A stretch of DNA of 64,000 nucleotides from Tachypleus tridentatus. Its lineage: Eukaryota > Arthropoda > Merostomata > Xiphosura > Limulidae. This document shows positions 1 through 37,389 of the stretch, one piece after another (position 1 is the first letter of the stretch; each line of letters starts with the position of its first letter). The position numbers were made by a program, and so were the translations under genes. The stretch spans positions 25,064,034 through 25,128,033 of the forward strand of contig NC_134829.1 of the NCBI RefSeq assembly GCF_004210375.1, read 5' to 3'. The notes under the pieces are model-generated. The model had not been told where the DNA came from. It ran no database searches and worked only from the letters and a program-made list of their open reading frames with translations.

Positions 1-3000
1 ATGTTGCATCCTCTTGGTAGTACCACTTAGGCCAGCACTGCTATAGTTTTTGCTTCTGTATATAACTCTTCTAACACCTCGGACAACTTTATATAGGTGC
101 ACTCTATCCTTCCCTTTCAACACTCCATGTTCACACGTGATTTTTGTCCAGTTCCTCTTCATGTGGGTTAGGTTTTCCCTGCATGTTGTTTTCCAACTTT
201 CTCATTCTGTTCAACATTCTTCCATGTCAATGTACTAATATAAGTTATGTCTGCTGCTAATGGTATTTCTGTCATAGCTTTCCTCCATCCCATACTGCTT
301 TCTTGCATCCGACTTCCCTTTTTTTGTTTATTTTTTTTCAACAAGAGAATTTTGGTATCTGTCATTAGTGGTTGCTGTGCAGCTTTGTCAGCCACATTTT
401 TTCATAAGATTTAACTTTGTCTTCACTTCTCCAATTTTCACCCTGTTTTATTTCTTCTGCCTTTGCTGTCCCCTGTGGCCTGACATACTCCCTGTTTGGA
501 CACTCACTGTTGTCACCCATACCCTTACACTTCCTCCCTTTATTCCTATCTCATCCTCTTCCTTATATCTCTTCTTACATTTTCCTCTCTTTCGTTTGGC
601 ATGAGAATATAAACATTTGGATTTATTTGCTCTGTGTTTCTTGCACATTATTTCACAGGACCTGCATCATCCTCTACCAGGTTGGTTCTTTTATACAACA
701 TTAGGCATATGTGAGGGCAATTTTGTTTTCACTCCCTTTTCCCTTGTCATCTTTTATTGCCTTCACCATATTTTTCCAATTTGGATTGCCTCTTAAGTCC
801 TGTTTGGGCTCTCCATTGTTATGCAGCTTGTACTGCTCCCTTCTTATTTGCTCAGTGGTACCATTTTCTTTCCAGTGATACTTCTATTGTTATCCTTATG
901 GATTGATTTGCCTGGATTATTCTTTCCTGTCTCCTGATGGTGGTTGTCTGTGCCATGTCTCTTCCCACCCAAATTATCACCTTACCATGTCTCTGTATGT
1001 CCATTTTTGTCATTCATTGAGGATGTAATTCATGCTGCCCATAGACCACTCCCCTTGCATTTATTTTACATTTTTCTCCATTATATATCTATTTTGAGCT
1101 CTGCAGGTTACTTTCTACCTTCTGTTGACTTCTTGAGTTTCATGATTTCTCTATAAGAGGGTAGGTGCTCTTTTTCTCAGGAGGAGCATTTCTTGTATAT
1201 CTTGATCCTACTTAGTGGTGACTTTGCCTGATGAAGTCTACTTGTACATAAGCCTGCATTGTATGACTAATTAGGTCTATAACATCTACTGTAAAGATAG
1301 GGTGTCTTTCAAGACTACTTCTAGTTTTCCTCAGTGTTTTGCACCATAAACATGTTCACCCCATACTGAACACTCATGAACTTACATAAGTAAAACAGAA
1401 GTGGATTTGTTGCTCATTCTTACTGATACTTCATTTGACTGAATCAAGATAACGGTTCAGTTGCCTGTTGCACTGTTTTCATTCTTCTGAACTTTCCAAT
1501 GCATTATTTCTTCCCCACCTCCTTCCAGTATCATATGGGAGTTCTTACTACTTACCAGTTCCTAGTCACAGGGTTGATAAACCATGGGGGCTTCCTACTA
1601 AATGTGCTTAATTCCACTCATTTGATAGTAGGATGGTGGTTTTCTGTCAGTGTAGATGGTGTATATGTACATCCCCTACAGTGGACTTGATGCATTATAC
1701 CAGATGCTGTCTGGCTATGGACTGGACAGTTTCCACTGAGTTGCATTTCACATCTATGACTGGGCACTCTCCTTTCCACCATTGCCTGGATGTTAGTTCC
1801 CAGTGTGTTTGTGAAGGGGAGGATACTGGTTTTGTTTGGAGCTGTACCAGCCATATAAGTCCTCATATGCGAGTAGCCCTGGTACCCTTTTTCTACTGCA
1901 GATTGGATAATTCATTCTTATTACTGCCTGGTTATGGACTGAGGTGAACCACCACATTTCTATCTGCATTCATATCCTCATCTGGGTATAAGATTCCAGT
2001 GAGTACTGATGTTGGACATGCACATGTGATGATAAGGATCTTTGGAACAGATCATCTTCCCTTTCAGTTTGTGTGTCCTAGGTAAACAGTAGAGGACCTT
2101 CTTCCCAACATAGGTCAGATATTCCTATCATGGCTCTGTTGGTTGAGGTTGAGCTCCCTCCTTATGGTCCATTGCACCATAGCAACTCTACGACAAGGTA
2201 CCCTTCATTTAATTTATGGGGTTTTTCCTATGTTTCCACCCTTATTGCTGCACATTATTTTCATAGCCAAAGTGACTCAGAAATAGTGTGGTCTGCTGCA
2301 GATGTGTCTTGCATACTTTTTATTCAGACACTTCATGGACTTTCTTTGAGTGCTTTCTGAAGATGGCTCATTTAGATCATGTTACACTGACCCCTTTACT
2401 AGGTCACTGTGGAACTCTGGCTCTTCTCTGAGAAGAGGTAAAATATTGTATCAGAAGTTAACATTTGCCACACTTTAAATGTATTTTTGATAGATTCTTA
2501 CATCTGCTCACATTTTGTACCCTTCTTCTCCACTTCTACTGTCTTATTCTTTTCTGTTGCTCATTCTTGAAATGATTTTGGACTATTTGCAGAAAGAGAG
2601 TCAGATGTTCTGGAAATTGCATCATACTCCTATTGGGGAGGTTGTTTATGCTATCATGCAGCTGCCTCATGGAAACACATGAAGATAAGTGGAATATCAA
2701 AGGTAGTGGTGAGTGAAAATTTACACAGATGGAAGACAGTACAAGTTGATAGTAGATATTCTATTGGCAGAGGTAACAATCAATCAGAAATACATTTTCA
2801 CTGTAAGAAAATGGTAATTTTCAGTATCTGTGTTGTTGTAAAAATAAATTTTTTTTAAACACAAAGTTTTTTATCTTTATGCCATAGAAATTCCAAAAAA
2901 CTTGTGCTTCTATGTGATAAAAATCATCTAAACGTCAGAAAATATAGCTTCAGTTTATGAGATTTGTTCCAAATGTTGGGCTTATTGTTTTCCCAACATT

Positions 3001-3137
3001 TTTGTCATGTTTTGGTGTTTAAGCTCTGACATTTAAAATGCATCTTTGTGTCATTGACATTTGACATTAATGATGCACACTTTTCAAATACATTTGTCTG
3101 TTTTACTTGAATATTAATAAAATTAACTATATTTCAG
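1..3137. other. Upstream non-coding DNA, no convincing exon
   Basis: No ORF here looks like a gene and I found no exon that would join the first SMARCAD1 exon in phase. Roughly 1-2400 has a marked strand asymmetry: the plus strand is rich in C and T with few long A runs, and it is less AT-rich than the DNA after 2400. This looks like one large unclassified repeat or old insertion. The DNA after 2400 is ordinary AT-rich intron-like sequence. The acceptor at 3136-3137 shows that at least one more 5' exon must exist, here or left of the window. Confidence 0.5.
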
Positions 3138-29448
<26,311 letters not shown>

Positions 29449-29664
29449 GTGGAATAAGGAACATCTCTTCTGCCACAATTATTCTGTTTTAGTTTAGAAT
29501 CTGTGTGTGTGGGACCAACTGGCTCATTGTCTTCATTTTGTTTCACAAATATTATGATACTGTAAGAAAATAGACCCAATTACTTTGTAAATTATTTCAA
29601 GGTTGTACACATTTGTCTTCAGTTCAGTGTAACCTTTATCTTCTAGAATTGCCAGAAACAAAAT

Positions 29665-29670
29665 AATAAA
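29665..29670 (+). terminator. SMARCAD1 polyadenylation signal (AATAAA)
   Basis: A canonical AATAAA lies 217 bases after the SMARCAD1 stop codon, implying a 3' UTR of about 240 bases if cleavage follows 10-30 bases on. Other AT-rich hexamers occur nearby, so the site is a reasonable choice rather than a proven one. Confidence 0.5.
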
Positions 29671-31000
29671 ACTTTCTTAGATCTGTAATAATTAAGGATT
29701 AAATTAACAATATATTTTACAAAAGTTTGTTTTGTCTTGCAAACACTTTGTTAAAGAGTATTGCAACAAACCATTTATCCGAAGCAGCTGAAAGAAATCT
29801 TCATATTTTCATAGTTGGTAAAAACAACTATAAGCAGTCATTCTGAAATAACTACAATGGTTATAATACTGAGTGAGTTATGAAAAAAATGCCTTTTTTC
29901 TTTATTCATCATTAAAGTCCAAAATGTTTTTCTAACTTGTTGTTTCAAATCTGTATTATAGTTCTAGCTCTTCTATTGTAGCATAGTTTGAAACCATCAT
30001 GGTATGGAACATACCCTTCCATCTATAGGATTTATAAAACTTTCTAGTACAATCCAGACGGCTTAGTGTACATTAATAATTATACCTCAGATGGAAGCTT
30101 GTATGTTGTAACCTTAGTTACTATTAATTTTATTGATGTAAATATTATCTGTAATTCACTCATAGGAAAGGTATTCATTTCTCTTATTCCCCTTTGTCTA
30201 CAGAGTGAATACTGTATTTTATACATCATGGAAATAGTATCAAATGATTGATTTATGAGGACAAAGTTGGCAGTGGAATGAATTATGTTATTGCTACCAA
30301 AAAATGTTTTCCAAACCAAATATTGTGTTACTTAGAAAGTGTAAAGAACACTATTTTAATGGAATAACATCTTGTCATATGCTCTACTGCACTAGAGAAA
30401 CTTTGATTTCATTATTTAATTATGGATGTGCATCTTGAGATAAGATTTGGCTTAAGAGTAATTAAAAGTGTATATTTATTTAAACTACTATCTCTTCTAT
30501 TTTAACAACAACAACTCTTTAGATTATTAACTCTAAATCTGTTGAAATGTTTCTTATTTTTGTTATTTCCACTTCATAAACACACCAATTTAGAGGTGTT
30601 TTATGTCTTCAGTTTATTGCATTCAAAAACCAATAATCTTTCATTTCTTAAGACATTCAAACTTCTTCCCAAACATGGTTTAGTTCTAGCTAGAAAGTTC
30701 TTTCTGAGAAACTTGTTTCTGTCCACAGACAAAAAAAAAAGGCTGCCTCTAGTGCCATTGGTCATGAATAATTAATTGTATACAAGCCATGTCCTTCATG
30801 TTTGTTAAAACAATGCAAATGATAAGATAGTGCAACTGGAAGACAGTTCATGAAGATATCCTCCATGCATGAATCTGAGTGCTTCATTTTATAATAATAA
30901 TACACTCTGATAGATTGTTTAGGCAGAATATTCATGGTGAAACTTTGTAGAATGGACGGCAACTGCCTGTTGTTGAGACGCAAGTAGAGGACGACAGTTT
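29671..31000. other. Intergenic DNA downstream of SMARCAD1
   Basis: AT-rich, no gene supported. A minus-strand open stretch at 30762-30983 looks a little protein-like but matches nothing I know. Confidence 0.5.
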
Positions 31001-31009
31001 CATAGTTGG

Positions 31010-32880
31010 ATATGATATGACAGGAAATTTAGAAGATAAGTATGAATAAAGTTAGGAAACAGGTAGTTAGGAAGTCAAAAAGAATGTATGAGAAGAGGTT
31101 GGCTGAATAAATGTAAAAAATTAGCAGTAAGGATTTCCTTAAGTACATTAAGGGTAAACAAAATGAAATAACTGGGAGTAGGACCCTTGAGGGATGATGA
31201 AGGAAGGTTAGTGTCTGACGATTGAGATGGCTGGGTTGTTAAATTGTTTTATCTTTGGTTTATACTTACAAAAATTGAACAGTATTCCATATCTTGAATA
31301 GCTGATAAATGAAAATAAGATCAAACAAGATGACCAAGTTAATTCTGAGTTGGTTAAGAACAAAATTGGAAAGTTTTAAAAAACAATAAAGTTCTTGGAC
31401 CAGGTGATATTTCCCCAAGCGTTTTGAAGGAGATAAAAGCTTGGATATGTGAGCCATTTACTACTATTTTTTTGTCAATTCTTGAATTGTGGATGGTTAC
31501 CAGATGATTGGAAGTCAGTTAATGTAATCCTTCTTGTCGTGTGAGGTGATAAACATTGTCCCATTAATTAGACCCATTAATCTTGCATCAATTGTGAGAA
31601 AAGTTTTGGAAAGTCTGATAAGTAAAATACTTTGCAAGGTAATTTAACAAAGCTTAGAATTTTGTTGGATAGTTGCTACAGTATCACTAAGGGAAAATGT
31701 TGCCCTACAAATCCTTTGATATGCTTTGAAAATGTTACTGCATATGTTGATGAGTGTAAGACTGTAAATTTGATTTATCTGGATTTTCAAAAAAGCATTT
31801 GACAAGGTGTCATATAAAAGGCTTGTGAAACAAATTGTCCATAATTTTATATATATGTATAATGCAAGGGATAACTTAGCAAGTTGGATGGAAAAAAGCA
31901 GAGGGTTGTAACATGTATTTCATTCAGATTGGGTTAATGTCACAAATGGAATACTTCAGAGATCAGTGTTGGGACTATTTCTATTTTTTATTTATATGAA
32001 TGGCATAGATGAAGGAATAGTCAATAAAGTACTTAAGTGTGCAAATGATATCAAGGTTTTTGGTGTTGCTGACTGTGAAGATATTGGTGCAGTTTTACAA
32101 AAGGATTTAGATCATTTATTCAGTTGAGCAAATAATGGGTTTAAATTATAATAAATGTAAGATAATGATGTGGGTTATCCCAATTTGAATTATAAGTATA
32201 ATTTGAATGAAAATAACATTTAACATTGTAATAAAAGAAAGGAATCATTGTATAATAGTCAATCATCCAAGTAGTGTGCTGTTACTAGTGATCACTTGAA
32301 AAAAGATTGTAGATTTACCTATATAAATATTGAATACAAGTCTATAGAGGTTATAATTTCATTGTACAGGTCACTGATTAGGCCACATTTTGAATTTTGT
32401 TTTCAGTATTGTGCTCCTTAACTTAAGAAATACATCAAAGTGTTGGAAAGAGTTCAGAGAAGAGTTACTAGAATGGTGCCTGGGATGAAGGGATTGTCAT
32501 ATGAAGAGGCTGAAATCTCTCAGATTGTTTTCTCTTGAAAAACAGAGGAATCATGAAAGGAATTGATAGTGTTCATGCATCATCTTTTATTTCATATTTT
32601 ATCAGTAAGAACCATAGTTGACACAAATAAATTTTGACAAGGTAGGAGTCATTTTCAGCTAAGACAGATTGATTTTTCTAACAGGGTGATTGGCCTTTGA
32701 AATGGGTTACCTTGAAATGTAGAGGTGGTAAATTTAAATGAGATTAAGGAAAAGCTGGATAAGTGTATGAATGATAGTGGCTGGTTTAAGTGTTTTTTTG
32801 TTCTTTTTAAGCTGATTTAGAATATGGAACAGCCGAGATGAACCAGTAGGTCCTGTACTGTTCCAAAACATCATGCTCCA
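31010..32880 (+). mobile_element. CR1/L2-like LINE relic (reverse transcriptase and 3' end)
   Basis: Broken plus-strand frames, in order, resemble a non-LTR reverse transcriptase: GPGDISPSVLKEIKAW at about 31400, a VNLIYLDFQKAFDKVSYK-like palm block at about 31765, VLGLFLFFIYMNGIDEGI at about 31970, KCANDIKVFGV near 32040 (where FADD is expected; here AND), and LKKYIKVLERVQRRVTRMVP at about 32430. The closing NRVIxxWxxLP-like piece and MRLRKSWIS follow to about 32780. Frameshifts and stops are frequent and the 5' part is absent. It lies between the two convergent genes. Confidence 0.85.
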
Positions 32881-32903
32881 TCAAACATTTATGTATGTAT
32901 GTG

Positions 32904-32904
<1 letters not shown>

Positions 32905-32946
<42 letters not shown>
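32905..32946. repeat. (CA)21 microsatellite
   Basis: Uninterrupted CA repeat directly after the 3' end of the LINE relic. Such tracts are often highly variable in length. Confidence 0.97.
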
Positions 32947-32949
<3 letters not shown>

Positions 32950-35134
32950 TGTTACCAAAATAATGTAGTGCACTGTAAAGAGGAGAGTACTGTTACTCCT
33001 CTAAATAATTCCAAGTTGTGGTCAATTCCAAACCATTTATTAAAAACAGATAGCACTTACTATACTATGTGATGGTCTTCCATTGTTTGTTGTCCCAAAT
33101 TCATAGCTCAAGGTATATAAAAGTAGTATTTGTACATTCTCAGTTATGAAGAATGAAATCCAGTACAACAGCACTTCTTATGTCGAGTGGATCCACAGAC
33201 CTACACTCCACTATTGAATATTCAGGGTTATTTACATCATGCCTTGTGTGAAAGTACTCTGAAATTGATAAACTGCAACAACACGTGTTTGTTTTTTTGT
33301 ATTCGGAGACTGGAAAACACAAGTCAATGAAAAATTCTAATCATTTGTGATGCTAAAATGCATTGCTGTCAATATTTTCCCATATGGAATGTTATCTGAA
33401 TAAATGTAATACCTGATGTGTGGTTTATTTTTGTAGCATATATCAAAGGTTGCATGGACTGAGAAATGATGAACTGGGAGTACCATTCTGTTTCTCATTA
33501 GTACATTTCCCACAGTAGATTTGATGCGGTTATATGAAGTGAAATGTCTCTTGCACTCCTACCAACAATGCTGCATTCATTAACTGCCCCTGTCTGAAGT
33601 TCTGTGAAATCTTTTTTTTTCCTGTCCTACACTTATCTGGTTATCTGTTAAGAGATGTTGACTTTTATAGTATCTAGACAACTGTGCCTCATAAAATTCA
33701 CAAGTAACTTCAGTGAGAACACTACTTATTTACTTGTGCTGTGGTGTCTTTATACTGTTGACAATGTTTACAGGGTTGAGTATGTCATATTAAAATTGGC
33801 AAGTCCTATGACATTCACAGCTGATATAAATGTATGGTAGAACAAAATGCATCAGAACTATATTTTGATAATGTTTGGCATTTTGTAGGTGGTGTGATAC
33901 TACCAAAAACAGAAAACTTGTTTTCAAGAAGTGTATGTAACACTTTTGTCAGTGCTAAATATATTTGTATACCCATATCACAGATATGTTTGGGATTTGG
34001 AATTATTTGTATGGGATTATTTTTTGCACTTATTAGCACTGGAAAATAAAATATTGTGCATCAGCTGTGGTAACCAAGACCATCCAGAAAGAAACGTGCA
34101 ACAAATCCTACATCATCTATGGTAAGCAAAATGTGACCAAGCAGCAATATGCAACGTAACCAATAAGAATCGTTGTCTGTAGACAAAGCCAACAGGGTAT
34201 GGTATGAGCTTATTAATATAATGCCTCCATACATACCAGTATTTCTATTCAAACGTCACATTCCTTAACTAGCTGGAGAATAAAAACTGATATTAATGCT
34301 AATTCGTGTGAATATAAACCAGTGAAACTGCAGCACCTTTAAACAGAGAGAATATCACTGGATGTGGCGACGTAATGATGTGGTGAAGCCCCTAAGTCGT
34401 TTTAGTGTGTGTACACTGTACAGGTAGTTAGTTTGCTTGCTTAATGTTCGATAGAAATAACACCGGTACACTCTTGAACGCCTAAAACTTCTTATAACAT
34501 GTATTTAATAAAATAATTATTAATGTGAACTTGTACAGTTTAAATACTTAGTCTCCAGCTCAAATATACTTCATACGTAAAAATTTAAAACAAAAGATCA
34601 TACATGTTCACCTAACTCAGCTATACATCACGTGCTAGTACACTCCTATGGAGAAAACGTGACTTTCAGTTACAAAACGTATTACATCCCCATGTGACTC
34701 CAAGTTTTACAGATATACTAATATAAGAGAAACATCAGATATATTTGTATGCCATCTAGTATTTCTTGTGCCATGCATGTTAGTGTATCTTATTTTATAC
34801 TGACAATATACAATATCAGGAAACTTATTTCCATATGGTTAACAGCCACTTAATTTCTGTGACTTTGCACTCTGCATCAGCTAAGTGTTTTGTATTATAT
34901 AGTATCAAACATAGTTTCAGACAATACTTTGTTTTGGTACTAGACTGAAGGTGATCCACCTACTTGAGATAACGTATTTATACTTGTAAAGTTATACATT
35001 TCAACATGTATGTCATGTATTTTTCCAAAAAGAACATACGTGACATCATGTTATATGATCTTACTGGTAAACGTGTAGGGTGTTAAGATTGTCATGACTT
35101 CCAAATACCAGCATGTGGAAAAACACTTTTCATG
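32947..35134. other. Intergenic DNA between the convergent genes
   Basis: No supported gene. The minus-strand stretch 33140-33322 stays open and looks coding-like after a possible acceptor (ttgttgcag at about 33275), but I cannot link it in phase to the SASH-like gene. The remainder is AT-rich and unremarkable. Confidence 0.45.
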
Positions 35135-35175
35135 AAACAAATATAGAAATCCACACACAAAACCTTAGCACATAA
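35135..35175 (+). repeat. 41-bp direct repeat, copy 1
   Basis: Starts AAACAAATATAGAAATCCAC and ends CTTAGCACATAA; identical to 35713-35753. The two copies bound about 540 bases of different sequence. Confidence 0.9.
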
Positions 35176-35712
35176 TCAGTATATATGGGAGAATACTTGT
35201 CATACGGAAGATGGGTATCAATGACAAATAGTATGTTAGTTTGAAGTCTTGTGTTAAACTTTATCATTATTAATATGTACGAAGTTTTAATGACTATAAT
35301 ATCTAAACTAGCGAACAACTCGTACCTATCATACAAAATGTTCTGATTGTAGTATTTTATTTTAATGTACAAAGTACATGTAATGTAAAGGTAGGACTGT
35401 ATATTTAAAGTAATTAAAACAGTTAAGCGACTTAAATTCTCTACCCCCATGTAAAGTTGGTTACGTGGACTTCTAAACGAATATGAGGGCCGCGTCTCAA
35501 CGGCTGCTAGGTGAAACCTATTCCACAACACGATACTCATTAAACACCTCTTGTACCACAGACACTTTAGCCGAATAATCTGATCAAAAATTGCAAACAG
35601 GGTCGAGTTGTATAGTAAGAGACACCAGATCTAACAATGCGTTCAAGTGGTGGTTAGATAGGCTAAGTATTAAAACTTAGCAGGGTGATAGTACCATACT
35701 TTAATTGTCTAT

Positions 35713-35753
35713 AAACAAATATAGAAATCCACACACAAAACCTTAGCACATAA
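35713..35753 (+). repeat. 41-bp direct repeat, copy 2
   Basis: Exact second copy of 35135-35175, same orientation. Far longer than chance allows in this much sequence, so it reflects a recent duplication, or the ends of an unrecognised element. Confidence 0.9.
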
Positions 35754-35965
35754 ATACTGCTGTCAGAGCTGGAGCACTGAGGGATTACAGATTTATCCCC
35801 AACATACCTTTTTATTTACTATTCATAGTATTAGCTACATCCTCCCTTACAAGTATGGTGACGCGCGTACTCCTCTAATCTTAGAATTAGCCCAAAAGAT
35901 CTAAGTTTCGAGACGAGAAGCTACTGAACGTGCATGTATTTCCAGGAGTAAGCGCAATTTTCGAT

Positions 35966-36067
35966 TTAAAAAGAGCTTGTGACGCTGGCGGCTTTCCTCT
36001 GTCTAATCAACAGCTCAAACTTAGATGCAGCTATAGATGAACCCTTGAGGCCTAACCTGGAGACCTC
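35966..36067 (-). CDS. Candidate last exon of the SASH-like gene
   Basis: An open frame of 33 codons plus TAA (stop at 35966-35968) follows CACTGAGCCACAG|GAG on the minus strand, in the phase 0 required by the exon at 39661-39795. It would end the protein with SKFELLIRQRKAASVTSSF. An AATAAA on the minus strand lies about 150 bases on (35811-35816). Against it: the acceptor has a poor pyrimidine tract and falls at the edge of an antisense SINE, and I recognise no conservation. If real, the terminal exon was probably recruited with help of the SINE. Confidence 0.3.
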   Translation of the reverse strand, partial: EVSRLGLKGSSIAASKFELLIRQRKAASVTSSF

Positions 36068-36070
36068 CTG

Positions 36071-36175
36071 TGGCTCAGTGCTAAATATGAACACTGTGGC
36101 GATGAAAACGTGTTTCGATATCTGTGGTAGCCAGAACACAAATAGCTCATTGTGTAGCCTTGTGCTTATAACAAC
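36071..36175 (+). mobile_element. tRNA-derived SINE, type B (decayed)
   Basis: Starts TGGCTCAGTGCTAAATATGA, has a B-box remnant GTTTCGATATCTGTGG and the tail GTGTAGCCTTGTGCTTATAA. Its left edge abuts the candidate splice acceptor at 36068-36069 of the minus-strand gene. Confidence 0.7.
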
Positions 36176-36719
36176 CAAGCTCTAATTCGTTAAAATAATA
36201 CCATTCTACATTTCAAGTGAATAACTAAACTGTTTCAGTGCAAAGGTGCGTAACTGTATTTTTATTAACTTACCACTAATTCACTGCGGGATTAATTGAA
36301 ATTAACACTTTCAGTATTTCTAAATTAATACGTACAAAACTATGCACTTTGTGTCTTGACATCAAAAACAACTAATTGTAAATCGTGCTGTAATCATTAT
36401 ACCACGTGACTCGCGTCATGTAATATAAACAGCAAATTCTGATATTACAGTTTATATTGTCACACCAAGAACTTCTAAATTCTTTCGTGGTTTTATTAGA
36501 TTTGTTTATTTCATTGATGAATTTCAGAAAATCACACAAATGATTGTTACTGTTCAAGCTTCTATTAAAAAGAAGATATTAAAAAAACGACCTTGAAAAT
36601 GAAACATTACAGCAAATTCTCAGAGTGTAGTCAAGTTTTAAAATCTGGCGAAGTATGATGATTAATTATAATCATCGTAAGAAATTAGCATGAGGCCCAT
36701 TGTGATTTCAAATTGTACG

Positions 36720-36917
36720 TTATTTTCCAGTCCAGAAGAACTCGGTTGACGTCTGGTATCGATGGATTTCCCGGAGGGCTACAGTTCCTGGCCTGTAACG
36801 ATGAAGTTTTTTTACACCTGTGGCTGGAGCGCTCTTTCGAGCAACTTTACTGGCCAGTTGTTTTCTTGGGACTTTTCCGCCCGTGGATTTTCCTGCAGTT
36901 TGTTTCATGCGAGCCAT
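36720..36917 (-). pseudogene. Histone H3 N-terminal fragment, truncated
   Basis: The minus-strand frame starting ATG at 36917 gives 65 residues. The first about 60 follow histone H3 ([15 protein letters not shown], then RKSAPATG, then [13 protein letters not shown]) and the last few (WTGK) do not. Relative to canonical H3: T3M, R8G, A15V, T22S, A24V, loss of one Gly of G33-G34, P38L, R52H, K56T, L60F and L61F. Ala at position 31 points to the replication-type H3 rather than H3.3. The histone-fold core and C-terminus (about 75 residues) are absent. K4, K9, K14, K18, K23 and K27 are kept. Most likely a truncated pseudogene in a gap between exons of the SASH-like gene; no other histone gene is near. 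Confidence 0.85.
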
Positions 36918-37111
36918 TATTTAGTTTTTCCCGTGCTATGTTACAATACTACACAGGTACCTAGAACTACACTCTTCGACTTCCGTGCTACGAATGATCA
37001 TCGTTCGCTCTCTCTCTCTCTTGGTGTTTGGATATATATATTTGTATATCCACGAGGGTCAGGTACACTAGACCTCTTCCTCAAGTTTATCCAGAAGAGA
37101 TTTTCAGGATG

Positions 37112-37389
37112 GTTTGTTTTTGAATTTCGCGCAAAGCCGTACGAGGGGTATCTGCACTAGGGATATCTGTTCCGAATTTAGCAGTGTAAGACTAAAGGGA
37201 AGGCAGCTGGTCATCACCACCCACTGCCAACTCTTGGGCTACTTTTTACCAACGAATAGTGGGATTGACTATAACATTACAACACCTCAACGGCTAAAAG
37301 GGGCGAGTATGTTTGGTGTGAGGCGGATTCGAATCCATCACCCTCAGATGGTGAGTCGAGCGCCCTAATCACCTAGCCATTCTGGCCCC
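37112..37389 (-). mobile_element. Thr-tRNA-derived SINE, type A
   Basis: Read on the minus strand it has the head GGGGCCAGAATGGCTAGGTG, a B box (GATTCGAATCC), the central GAGTTGGCAGTGGGTGGTGA block and the tail GCGCGAAATTCAAAAACAAAC. The head resembles tRNA-Thr. Diverged from the copies at 42786 and 57689. Confidence 0.85.

Noticed and set aside
2365..2440. ATGGCTCATTTAGATCATG as a possible SMARCAD1 first exon
   Set aside because: The frame hits a stop before any usable donor and the phase does not fit the exon at 3138.
30762..30983. Minus-strand ORF near the SMARCAD1 3' end
   Set aside because: No recognisable similarity, no splice or promoter context, AT-driven composition.
35130..35540. 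136-codon minus-strand ORF
   Set aside because: No domain or motif, composition like random AT-rich DNA, and it overlaps the 41-base repeat.
36713..37160. Plus-strand ORFs of 83 and 132 codons
   Set aside because: They run antisense through the histone H3 fragment and into a SINE; no own similarity.
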